This document shows, piece after piece, positions 49,058 through 56,520 of a DNA stretch of 61,982 bases. Positions within the stretch are counted from its first letter, which is position 1. Every line of letters starts with the position of its first letter. The notes under the pieces are model-generated. The model was not told where the DNA came from, did not search any database, and saw only the letters and a program-made list of their open reading frames with translations. This stretch comes from DAISIL01 sp036822015. Lineage in GTDB: Bacteria > Bacteroidota > Bacteroidia > Cytophagales > Bernardetiaceae. The stretch lies in NCBI GenBank assembly GCA_036822015.1, contig DAISIL010000011.1, positions 1-61,982 on the forward strand. The letters run 5' to 3'. The position numbers and the translations under genes are program-made.

Positions 49058-50758
49058 TTAGCCCTCCATGGAGGCCAGAAACTCTTCGTTGTTGCGGGTG
49101 CCGTTCATGTTTTTGATGAGGTACTCCATGGCTTCGGTGGAGTTCATGTCGGTCATCATGCGGCGGAGTATCCAGACGCGGGAGAGAATGTCTCGGGGCA
49201 GGAGGATGTCTTCGCGGCGCGTGCCGGAGGCAGGGATGTCGATGGCAGGGTAGATGCGTTTGTTGGAGAGTTTGCGGTCGAGTTGGAGTTCCATGTTGCC
49301 GGTTCCCTTAAACTCTTCAAAGATGACCTCGTCCATTTTGGAGCCAGTTTCGATTAGAGCCGTCGCTAGGATGGTCAGTGATCCGCCATTTTCTACGTTT
49401 CGGGCTGCGCCAAAGAAGCGTTTGGGCCGATGAAGGGCGTTGGCATCTACGCCACCGGTCAGGATTTTGCCTGAAGACGGGACGGTGGTGTTGTAGGCTC
49501 GGGCCAGGCGCGTGATCGAATCGAGGAGGATGACCACATCGTGTCCGCACTCAACGAGGCGTTTGGCTTTTTCGATGACCATACTGGCAACCTTTACGTG
49601 CCGGTCGGCTTGTTCATCAAAAGTAGAAGAGATGACTTCTGCTCGGACGTTGCGCTCCATGTCCGTTACTTCCTCTGGGCGTTCGTCGATGAGCAAGACG
49701 ATTAGATAGCACTCGGGATGGTTTTGGGCGATGGCGTTGGCGACTTCTTTGAGCAAGACGGTTTTGCCGGTTTTGGGCTGTGCCACGATCATGCCGCGCT
49801 GTCCCTTGCCGATGGGCGCAAAAAGGTCTAAGATACGGGTGGAGTAGATGTCCGGTTTGGTTTCGAGGCGGATGCGTTCCTCGGGAAAGAGCGGGGTGAG
49901 GTGCTCGAAGGGAACGCGGTCTCGGACTTCTTCGGTGGTTTTTCCATTGACCAAATCTACTTTCAAGAGGGCAAAATATTTTTCGCCTTCTTTGGGTGGC
50001 CGGATGTCTCCGATGACCGTATCTCCGGTCTTGAGTCCGAAGAGTTTGATCTGTGAGGGCGATACATAAATATCATCGGGGCTAGCCAGGTAGTTGTAGT
50101 CGGAGGAGCGCAAAAATCCGTAGCCATCTTGCATGATCTCTAGGACACCTTCGCTGCGGATCAGCCCATCAAAATCACGGATCGTGTATCGCTTGCTGCC
50201 GCGTGTTTGTTTTTTGGGGACGATCTCCTCCTCTGGTTCGGGTGCTTTTTCGGGTGCTTGTGCGGGGGGAGTAGGTAGCGGCTCGGGTCTTCGTTGCTCG
50301 GGCGCGGGTGGTGGGGTGCTACGGGCTTGTTTTTCGGGTCGTTCGCGTCGCTCTTGGGGTGGTTTTGTTGGCTCTTCCTTTTTTCGCGCTTCTGGGTGTC
50401 CGTTTTTGGAGGGAGCGGGTGGGGTTACGTTTTCACGTCGGGCGCGTAAGAGGGCAGGGTTTCTTTTTTGCTGGGGAGGGTTTTTGTCTTCTATGGGCAA
50501 GGGCTGTTCGGGTTGTTCGGGTGGGGTTTCCGGTTTTTCTTTTTTCTCTACCCTTTTGTTGATGGTGGGGTTGGGGCGTGTGTTTACTTCTTCTACGTCT
50601 TCGCTGTCCGTTCCGTCAGGGGCGAGTGCCTGCTGATCTAGGATGCGGTAGATGAGTTCTTTTTTGTTGATTTTGCCCAAGTCTTTGATGCCAAGTTCGG
50701 TAGCTATTTCCCGTAGTTCGGAAAGCAGCCGCACGTTGAGCTCTTCAATTTTGTACAT
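49058..50758 (-). CDS. rho: transcription termination factor Rho with large disordered insertion
   Basis: 566 residues. The N-terminal Rho-N helices (1-45) are followed by a low-complexity segment (about 46-190) rich in P, E, K and R, then the RNA-binding cold-shock domain (from about 195; G-Y-G-F-L-R) and the RecA-like ATPase with Walker A Q-P-K-T-G-K-T (327-333), Walker B V-V-I-L-L-D-S-I-T-R, Q loop and R loop all intact. Such insertions are common in Bacteroidota and alter RNA binding and condensation. Rho ends transcripts as a hexamer. It leads the run rho-proS-47.1 kb-lpxH and beyond, with a leader of about 290 nt if the -7 box at 51.05 kb is used. Confidence 0.97.
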   Translation of the reverse strand: MYKIEELNVRLLSELREIATELGIKDLGKINKKELIYRILDQQALAPDGTDSEDVEEVNTRPNPTINKRVEKKEKPETPPEQPEQPLPIEDKNPPQQKRNPALLRARRENVTPPAPSKNGHPEARKKEEPTKPPQERRERPEKQARSTPPPAPEQRRPEPLPTPPAQAPEKAPEPEEEIVPKKQTRGSKRYTIRDFDGLIRSEGVLEIMQDGYGFLRSSDYNYLASPDDIYVSPSQIKLFGLKTGDTVIGDIRPPKEGEKYFALLKVDLVNGKTTEEVRDRVPFEHLTPLFPEERIRLETKPDIYSTRILDLFAPIGKGQRGMIVAQPKTGKTVLLKEVANAIAQNHPECYLIVLLIDERPEEVTDMERNVRAEVISSTFDEQADRHVKVASMVIEKAKRLVECGHDVVILLDSITRLARAYNTTVPSSGKILTGGVDANALHRPKRFFGAARNVENGGSLTILATALIETGSKMDEVIFEEFKGTGNMELQLDRKLSNKRIYPAIDIPASGTRREDILLPRDILSRVWILRRMMTDMNSTEAMEYLIKNMNGTRNNEEFLASMEG

Positions 50759-51037
50759 AATGGAGGGGGATTACTTAGAAGAAACTGTGGATTGGATTGG
50801 TTTGAAACAGAACAGATTGGATGGTCAGGGGGTACTGAAAATAAAAAGCGTCCAACAAAAGCTAACGAAGCAACAGAAAAATGAATTGAGAAACGAAGTA
50901 AGCCGGCGGCTTGCTGGGTAGGCAGTAGCAAGACCAACGCTTCAGCGCAAACAGGATCGTTTGTGTCCTGGCTTTACTTCATAGCGGCTGCAATAATAAT
51001 GCTTATCCGTGCAGCATCCAAATTTTTTCGTGTTTTT

Positions 51038-51068
51038 TTTGGGTTCGCCTCAAAACTAATTAGCTTTG
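51038..51068 (+). promoter_or_regulatory. promoter of the PfkB-family kinase
   Basis: TTTG (51038-51041), 19-bp spacer, perfect -7 box TAGCTTTG (51061-51068), 41 bp before the ATG. Confidence 0.7.
51051..51058 (-). promoter_or_regulatory. possible -7 box of rho
   Basis: Minus strand TAGTTTTG (complement of CAAAACTA), perfect TAnnTTTG, separated by 2 bp from the plus-strand -7 box TAGCTTTG so that the two form a near-palindrome. The nearest TTTG upstream is 25 bp away, longer than usual. Confidence 0.4.
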
Positions 51069-51109
51069 GGCATTCCTTTACGCCAAAATTCAAATCAAAC
51101 ATACATCTT

Positions 51110-52042
51110 ATGAGCCTACTCGTCGTGGGATCGGTTGCTTTTGATGCCATCGAGACCCCTTTCGGAAAAACAGACAAAATCATCGGTGGGGCGGCCACCT
51201 ATATTGCCCTAACGGCTACGCATTTTGTCAAGCCTGTTTATTTGGTCTCCGTGGTGGGAGGCGATTTTCCCTCGGCAGAGCTCGAAGGCTTTCAAGCACG
51301 TGGGGTACGCACGGAGGGCTTGCAAATCAAGGCGGATCAAAAGAGTTTTTTTTGGTCGGGGCGTTATCACAACGACATGAACAGCCGTGATACGCTGGCC
51401 ACCGAACTCAACGTCCTGGAGCATTTTGATCCCATCGTCCCGGCGGCTTACCACGATGCCCAATACGTGCTGCTCGGCAACCTGGCCCCCCAGGTGCAGC
51501 TACAAGTCCTCGAACGCCTGCCCAAGCGTCCTGCCCTGGTCGTGATGGATACGATGAACTTCTGGATGGAGGTAGCCCTCGATGCCCTCAAAGCCGTCAT
51601 TGCACGGGTGGATGTCCTGTGTATCAACGATGAAGAAGCCCGTCAGTTGTCGGGGGAGTATTCCCTGGTGAAGGCGGCAAAGAAGATACTCGGGATGGGC
51701 TGTCAGCATTTGATTATCAAGAAAGGCGAACACGGGGCGATGCTTTTTAGTGAGGGCAAGATATTCTATGCGCCTGCCCTGCCACTCGAGGAGGTCTTTG
51801 ACCCCACGGGAGCCGGCGATACCTTCGTGGCTGGCTTTGTGAGCCACCTAGCCCAAACGGGCGATCATAGCTTTGCGGGGATGGCCGAAGGGATCATTAA
51901 GGGGTCAGCGATGGCTTCTTTTTGTGTCGAACGCTTTGGGCCCGAACGCCTCTACAAGCTCACCCCTGAGGAGATCGCTGCCCGACAGGCGCAGTTTTAT
52001 CAACTCGTCCAGACGGGCGGCATTATCCTTGATCGGGCCTAG
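51110..52042 (+). CDS. PfkB family carbohydrate/nucleoside kinase
   Basis: 310 residues. N-terminal G-G-A-A-T-Y-I-A-L (substrate-binding glycine pair), and the C-terminal signature D-P-T-G-A-G-D-T-F-V-A-G-F with the catalytic aspartate. PfkB kinases phosphorylate sugars or nucleosides; the substrate cannot be told from sequence. ATG 51110 was chosen; the longer frame back to 50963 covers the promoter. The gene precedes the acpP-fabF-rnc cluster, which has its own promoter. Confidence 0.9.
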   Translation: MSLLVVGSVAFDAIETPFGKTDKIIGGAATYIALTATHFVKPVYLVSVVGGDFPSAELEGFQARGVRTEGLQIKADQKSFFWSGRYHNDMNSRDTLATELNVLEHFDPIVPAAYHDAQYVLLGNLAPQVQLQVLERLPKRPALVVMDTMNFWMEVALDALKAVIARVDVLCINDEEARQLSGEYSLVKAAKKILGMGCQHLIIKKGEHGAMLFSEGKIFYAPALPLEEVFDPTGAGDTFVAGFVSHLAQTGDHSFAGMAEGIIKGSAMASFCVERFGPERLYKLTPEEIAARQAQFYQLVQTGGIILDRA

Positions 52043-52062
52043 CCTGAAGTTTTGCAGCAAAG

Positions 52063-52094
52063 TTTGACTTTCAACAAACAAATCTCTTTCTTTG
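52063..52094 (+). promoter_or_regulatory. promoter of acpP
   Basis: TTTG (52063-52066), 20-bp spacer, -7 box TTTCTTTG followed by C (52087-52095; 7 of 8), 54 bp before the ATG. Confidence 0.6.
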
Positions 52095-52148
52095 CAAGAT
52101 ATTTTTTCTTTTCGTTTATCAAATCACAAACAAGAACAAGATTTCCTC

Positions 52149-52391
52149 ATGTCAGACATCGCATCCAAAGTAACCAGTATCATCGTAGATAAACTCGGCG
52201 TAGAAGCCACAGAGGTAACCCCGAACGCACATTTTGCCAACGACCTTGGGGCCGATTCCCTTGACACGGTAGAGCTGATTATGGAGTTCGAAAAAGAATT
52301 TGACATCTCTATCCCTGACGATCAAGCCGAAAACATCCAGACCGTCGGACAAGCGATTGCTTTCCTTGAAGCCCAAATCAGTCAGAAGTAA
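52149..52391 (+). CDS. acpP: acyl carrier protein
   Basis: 80 residues, highly acidic. The phosphopantetheine serine is in D-L-G-A-D-S-L-D-T-V-E-L, the most conserved ACP site. It carries growing acyl chains in fatty acid synthesis and feeds lipid A and phospholipid synthesis. ATG 52149 gives the standard length; a frame open from 52092 adds unrelated residues. A strong terminator hairpin separates it from fabF, allowing ACP to be made in excess. Confidence 0.98.
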   Translation: MSDIASKVTSIIVDKLGVEATEVTPNAHFANDLGADSLDTVELIMEFEKEFDISIPDDQAENIQTVGQAIAFLEAQISQK

Positions 52392-52404
52392 CCCCTCATT
52401 CCTT

Positions 52405-52449
52405 ATCTCTTTTGGGCAAGCCTATGCGGTTGCCCAAAAGAGATTTTTA
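52405..52449 (+). terminator. terminator or attenuator between acpP and fabF
   Basis: Perfect 15-bp stem (52405-52419 with 52430-52444) around a 10-nt loop, followed by TTTTT. Since fabF starts 23 bp later with no clear promoter of its own, it probably lets a fraction of transcripts through. Confidence 0.85.
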
Positions 52450-52472
52450 GGTTTTAACCTTACCTTCAACCC

Positions 52473-53729
52473 ATGATGCAATTACGTCGTGTTGTCGTTA
52501 CTGGGATGGGTGCCTTAACGCCCATCGGAAATACCCTACCTGCCTATTGGGAGGGGTTGGCCGCCGGAAAAAGTGGGGCTGCTCCCATTACGCATTTCGA
52601 TGCCCAGCACCACAAAACCCAGTTTGCCTGCGAAGTCAAAGACTTTGATCCTTCGGCGATCATCGACCGTCGGGAACTTCGGCGTATGGATTTGTTTTCC
52701 CAATACGGCATGGTGGCTGCCACGGAGGCCATTGAGCAAGCTCAACTTCACCTCGAGGGCATCCGCAAGGAACGGGTCGGGGTGATTTGGGGATCTGGTA
52801 TTGGCGGTATTGCTACTTTTGAGGAAGAGATTGAGGCTTACGTGAAAGGAAACAAAATTCCGCGCTTCAATCCGTTCTTTATCCCCAAAATGATCGTGGA
52901 TATTGTCTCGGGGCATATCTCGATGAGATACGGCTTTCGTGGCCCCAATTTCGTTACCGTATCAGCCTGTGCCTCATCCACCAACGCTATCATTGATGCT
53001 TTCACCTACCTGCGCACGGGTAGGGCAGATGCCATCGTAACCGGCGGATCAGAAGCCTCCATCACGGGCCCAGGTGTGGGGGGATTCAATGCCATCAAGG
53101 CCATGTCCACCCGCAACGACGATCCCCAGACAGCTTCGCGTCCCTTCGATAAAGACCGTGATGGCTTCGTGATGGGTGAAGGAGCGGGCGCACTCGTCCT
53201 CGAGACCCTCGAACATGCCAAAGCCCGAGGCGCAACGATCTACGCAGAGGTAGCCGGCGTAGGACTGACCGCTGACGCATACCACCTCACCGCTCCCCAT
53301 CCCGAAGGACTCGGAGCAAAGGGGGTCATGGAAGATGCCCTCGAAGATGCCGGTATGCAACCCGAAGACATCGACTACATCAACGTACACGGGACATCTA
53401 CCCCACTAGGCGATGTGAGTGAGATCAAAGCGATTGAGGCGGTCTTTGGGCAGCACGCTTACAAACTCAACATTAGCTCTACCAAGTCCATGACCGGACA
53501 CCTGCTCGGGGCTGCCGGTGCCATCGAAGCCCTGGCGGGCATCATGGCCCTCCAAAAGCAAATTGCCCCTCCAACAATCAACCACTTCACCGACGACGAA
53601 GCCTTTGATCCCAGGCTCAACCTAACTTTTAACCAAGCCCAGGAAAGAAACATTCGTGCCGTCCTTTCCAATACTTTTGGCTTTGGTGGACACAACGCCT
53701 CGGTGATTTTCAAGACCTACCAAGACTGA
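52473..53729 (+). CDS. fabF: 3-oxoacyl-[ACP] synthase II FabF
   Basis: 418 residues, normal length. The thiolase-fold catalytic triad is visible: C in V-S-A-C-A-S-S-T-N (about 170), H in N-V-H-G-T-S-T-P and H in S-T-K-S-M-T-G-H-L-L-G-A-A-G. It condenses malonyl-ACP with acyl-ACP. Two adjacent ATGs (52473, 52476) can serve as start. Followed by rnc after 28 bp in the conserved acpP-fabF-rnc order. Confidence 0.97.
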   Translation: MMQLRRVVVTGMGALTPIGNTLPAYWEGLAAGKSGAAPITHFDAQHHKTQFACEVKDFDPSAIIDRRELRRMDLFSQYGMVAATEAIEQAQLHLEGIRKERVGVIWGSGIGGIATFEEEIEAYVKGNKIPRFNPFFIPKMIVDIVSGHISMRYGFRGPNFVTVSACASSTNAIIDAFTYLRTGRADAIVTGGSEASITGPGVGGFNAIKAMSTRNDDPQTASRPFDKDRDGFVMGEGAGALVLETLEHAKARGATIYAEVAGVGLTADAYHLTAPHPEGLGAKGVMEDALEDAGMQPEDIDYINVHGTSTPLGDVSEIKAIEAVFGQHAYKLNISSTKSMTGHLLGAAGAIEALAGIMALQKQIAPPTINHFTDDEAFDPRLNLTFNQAQERNIRAVLSNTFGFGGHNASVIFKTYQD

Positions 53730-53757
53730 TGCCATTTACCGGATGTAGGGAGGATGT

Positions 53758-54507
53758 ATGAGATGGATACGTTGGCTCATTAGCCGCTTTCGGAGGTACT
53801 CCGCGTATGAAAAAAAACTAAGCCAGGCCGTAGGGCGTATTGTAGGCGCAAAGCCGATCAATATTGCCCTATACTCCCTGGCGATGCGCCATACTTCCGC
53901 TGCCCGAAAGCTAGACAATGGCTACATGGAATCCAACGAACGCCTCGAGTATCTCGGTGATGCCATCCTGGATGCCGTTGTGGCTGATTTCCTCTTCAAG
54001 AAATTTCCCTACAAAGACGAAGGGTTCCTGACCGACATCCGATCCCGTATCGTCAGCCGAGATTCTCTCAACCAACTCGCCCGAAAACTCGGATTGGATG
54101 AACTCGTCCAGTATGAACAGCGCAACAACCCCCGGATGTACAAGTCCATGCTCGGCGATGCCATGGAGGCTTTTGTGGGAGCCATCTACCTCGACCGAGG
54201 CTATCCTTTCACGCGGCGGTTTATCATCCAAAAACTTATCTCGACTTACCTCGACATCGACCAGATCGTAGCCACTGACCCCAACTACAAAAGCCAACTC
54301 ATTGAGTGGGGACAAAGCCAGGGCAAGCGCGTACAGTTTAAGATCATCGAAGACAAAAACAGTGGCAGAGATCGCCAATTCCGCGTACACGTACAGCTCA
54401 ACGGAGAAACCTTAGCCAAAGGTACGGGCTTCTCCAAAAAGAAAGCCGAGCAAGATGCCGCCCGAAAGGCACTCGATGCCCTGCAAGAAGATGAGCCAGA
54501 TAGCTGA
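53758..54507 (+). CDS. rnc: ribonuclease III
   Basis: 249 residues. The RNase III signature N-E-R-L-E-Y-L-G-D-A-I-L-D with its metal-binding acidic residues is at about 61-73, a second acidic site (G-D-A-M-E-A-F-V-G-A) near 138, and a dsRNA-binding domain at the C-terminus (K-G-T-G-F-S-K-K-K-A-E-Q-D-A-A). It cuts double-stranded RNA, including rRNA precursors. The first ~20 residues are an arginine-rich extension. It closes the acpP-fabF-rnc cluster. Confidence 0.97.
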   Translation: MRWIRWLISRFRRYSAYEKKLSQAVGRIVGAKPINIALYSLAMRHTSAARKLDNGYMESNERLEYLGDAILDAVVADFLFKKFPYKDEGFLTDIRSRIVSRDSLNQLARKLGLDELVQYEQRNNPRMYKSMLGDAMEAFVGAIYLDRGYPFTRRFIIQKLISTYLDIDQIVATDPNYKSQLIEWGQSQGKRVQFKIIEDKNSGRDRQFRVHVQLNGETLAKGTGFSKKKAEQDAARKALDALQEDEPDS

Positions 54508-54561
54508 TAAAGTCTAACCCCGGAAGCGACATTTCCAAAGCATAAAAAAAACATCGTTTTT

Positions 54562-54594
54562 TTTGATCTTTTTTCAAAAAGCACTAACTTAGTG
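54562..54594 (+). promoter_or_regulatory. possible promoter with overlapping palindrome
   Basis: TTTG (54562-54565), 19-bp spacer, -7 box TAACTTAG (54585-54592; 7 of 8), 15 bp before the ATG. The 13-bp palindrome CACTAA-C-TTAGTG (54582-54594) lies exactly over the -7 box and could be a regulator site. Confidence 0.4.
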
Positions 54595-54607
54595 AAAAAA
54601 GCAAAAA

Positions 54608-55435
54608 ATGCGTTTTCTTTGGGCAATGATTGTCGTCGGATGGCTTGCCGCTACGCCCGCTCATGCGCAGTCAGGGGCGCGTATCGGACTTGGGGCGGCA
54701 GCTTTTGGGGCGGGCAATACCCACCTGACCGTAGCCGACACCTGGGCGGTCTTCAACAACATCGGTGCTTTGGGGCGATGCCGCACGGCGGGCGTAGGGG
54801 TACACACGACCCAGCAGTACGGCATCCTGGCTTTCACGACCGTAGGGGCAGCGGTAGCTATGCCACTCACTTTGGGTAGCCTCGAAGGCACGGCCGGACT
54901 GGGTTTTTGGCAGTTTGGGGATGCCCTCTACAACGAAAGTCAAATCTTACTTGGCTACGGGCATCGCCTCGGGATGGTCAGCTTGGGCATACAGGCAGGC
55001 TACTTTCAGACGATGATCCAGGAGATGGGCGTTACCCGACGATTGAGCCTAGCCTTTGGTGGCGTGGCCGATCTGCGCCCCGACCTGCGTATGGGGATGC
55101 ACATCTACAACTTTGGGCAAGCCGAAGACCTACCGACTATCATGCGGGCCGGCATCGCCTACCAACCCCTCGACCGCTGGCAACTCCAACTCGAAACCGA
55201 AAAAGAAATCGACGAAAAGCCCATCTGGAAAGCCGGACTTTCGTATTGGTTGCTACCTCAAAAGTTCGTCTTGCGCACGGGGGCTAGTGCCAATCCGTTT
55301 ATGAATTACTTTGGTATGGGCTTGGTTTATAGGGCTTTACAGATAGATTATGCCCTGGCTACGCATCCGGTGCTTCAGGTGAGCCATCACTTGTCGGTGA
55401 GCTATCGTTTATCGCGACGCGATACCGAACGGTGA
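54608..55435 (+). CDS. outer membrane protein, PorV/PorQ-like (type IX secretion related)
   Basis: 275 residues. Signal peptide cleaved near A-H-A-Q-S, then strands of an outer-membrane barrel: G-A-R-I-G-L-G-A-A-A-F, D-T-W-A-V-F-N-N-I-G-A-L (the A-x-x-N-P-A/G-L-type motif at the barrel start is seen in FadL and PorV/PorQ relatives). The family is UPF0164/PorQ-like, so a role in surface protein handling is possible but unproven. Its last 77 bp overlap the convergent osmC-family gene. Confidence 0.7.
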   Translation: MRFLWAMIVVGWLAATPAHAQSGARIGLGAAAFGAGNTHLTVADTWAVFNNIGALGRCRTAGVGVHTTQQYGILAFTTVGAAVAMPLTLGSLEGTAGLGFWQFGDALYNESQILLGYGHRLGMVSLGIQAGYFQTMIQEMGVTRRLSLAFGGVADLRPDLRMGMHIYNFGQAEDLPTIMRAGIAYQPLDRWQLQLETEKEIDEKPIWKAGLSYWLLPQKFVLRTGASANPFMNYFGMGLVYRALQIDYALATHPVLQVSHHLSVSYRLSRRDTER

Positions 55436-55799
55436 TATTGGGATCGAGGCTAGCCCCAACGGAGCAGTACTTTTCGACGGCCAGGCGAACGGCTCGCTCG
55501 GCTTTTTCGGGATCTACCTGCCCAATGACAGTAAAGAGCAGATCAATCTCTTGAAAGGGTTTCACGTCGCCCTCGGGGGCGCGTTGGCCTTTGGCGGCTA
55601 CGTGTACATCTTCGACGGTCTGGCGTTGCTTGTTCAGGATCGTAACGACATCAAAAGTAGCACAGGCGGCTAGGGCTGTCAGGAGGAGTTCCATGGGGCG
55701 CATTCCTTGTCCGTTGCTGTCGATCTGAACGGTATTGCCGGCGGCGTTGGTGGCCTGGAAATGCAGGGGGGCGTTTTGTCGTTGGAGGGTGATTTTCAT
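55359..55799 (-). CDS. OsmC family peroxiredoxin-like protein
   Basis: 146 residues. The OsmC fold has A-L-A-A-C-A-T-F-D-V near residue 46 (first reactive cysteine) and E-K-Y-C-S-V-G-A-S-L near 111 (second cysteine), so both catalytic cysteines of the YhfA/OsmC group are present. Such proteins reduce organic peroxides. The C-terminal tail (N-D-S-S-P-T-S-D and beyond) overlaps the 3' end of the convergent outer-membrane gene by 77 bp. Its ATG overlaps the preceding lipoprotein stop by 4 bp. Confidence 0.9.
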   Translation of the reverse strand: MKITLQRQNAPLHFQATNAAGNTVQIDSNGQGMRPMELLLTALAACATFDVVTILNKQRQTVEDVHVAAKGQRAPEGDVKPFQEIDLLFTVIGQVDPEKAERAVRLAVEKYCSVGASLDPNITVRYRVAINDSSPTSDGSPEAPDA

Positions 55800-56515
55800 G
55801 GGGTGTCGGGGTTTGGGGTCATCTCAAAGACGGCAAGGGGAGCCATGCGGGCGCGGTTGAGTGAAAGCACGCCACCATAAAGGCTGTAGTTGTCGATGGT
55901 CTCGAGGGCATCCAGGAGGGCGCGTTCGGTCTCGAGGGCGGGGCAGGCCATCATGGTACTCATGAGCTGATCGAATTGGATACGCTGGCCGTCCTGCTCC
56001 TGGTAGCGGGCATTGAACATATTACAGCCGGCATTGCCAACGATGCGTCCTTCCCGAAAGCTGACATAGGGGGTTTGCCCATCAGTGGGCGGTACTTGAA
56101 CAGCTTTTCCGTTGAGCGTGAGGAGCTTCCAACGGCGTTCGGTGAGTGGGTTATCGTATTGGCGGAGTGTGTACGCCAGTGTATCTGGGCTTTGGGCGGA
56201 GGGATACGCGAGGAGTTGTTGGTCTTTGAGGGCAAAGCGGTTGCGGTCTTCGAGTTGGAGTATTGTCCCCGTTTTTTTATCCCAGCGCACTTTTCCACGG
56301 GTGGTTATGATCGTATCTGACTTGCCCAAAAAACGCTGCTCTTGTTGGTAAGATTGGTCAGATCGCAGCGTGAGCCTTGTCCAGATACCGGAGCAGTCTG
56401 GGCAAGGCAGCACCCCTTCATAAGTGCCTTCCCAATCGCTTGTGGCGGGGATGTTTTGCTGTGTTTTGCAGGCAAGAAGAAGAAGCAATGCGAGCAGGAA
56501 GGCGTAGTTTTTCAC
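55796..56515 (-). CDS. NlpE-like plus META domain lipoprotein
   Basis: 239 residues. Lipoprotein signal with lipobox L-L-A-C (Cys16). An NlpE/CutF-type domain follows (Y-E-G-V-L-P-C-P-D-C-S-G-I, with its C-x-x-C), then a META (HslJ-like) domain with G-N-A-G-C-N-M-F-N-A-R-Y and M-A-C-P. The two together suggest envelope-stress or redox function at the outer membrane. It starts 5 bp after fadD ends and overlaps the osmC start, so fadD, this gene and osmC form one operon. Confidence 0.87.
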   Translation of the reverse strand: MKNYAFLLALLLLLACKTQQNIPATSDWEGTYEGVLPCPDCSGIWTRLTLRSDQSYQQEQRFLGKSDTIITTRGKVRWDKKTGTILQLEDRNRFALKDQQLLAYPSAQSPDTLAYTLRQYDNPLTERRWKLLTLNGKAVQVPPTDGQTPYVSFREGRIVGNAGCNMFNARYQEQDGQRIQFDQLMSTMMACPALETERALLDALETIDNYSLYGGVLSLNRARMAPLAVFEMTPNPDTP

Positions 56516-56520
56516 GGAGA

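Larger units (their letters stand above)
50759..51109. other. divergent intergenic region between rho and the PfkB-family kinase
   Basis: 351 bp with no convincing gene. Facing rho it gives a long, pyrimidine-rich leader, which could serve autoregulation of rho by Rho-dependent attenuation. A small inverted repeat (CAGGA ... TCCTG, 50949-50969) lies in the middle. At the kinase end are two back-to-back -7 boxes. Confidence 0.5.

Noticed and set aside
50652..50921. 89-codon plus-strand frame near the rho start
   Set aside because: Overlaps the rho start antisense and begins with low-complexity serines; no support as a gene.
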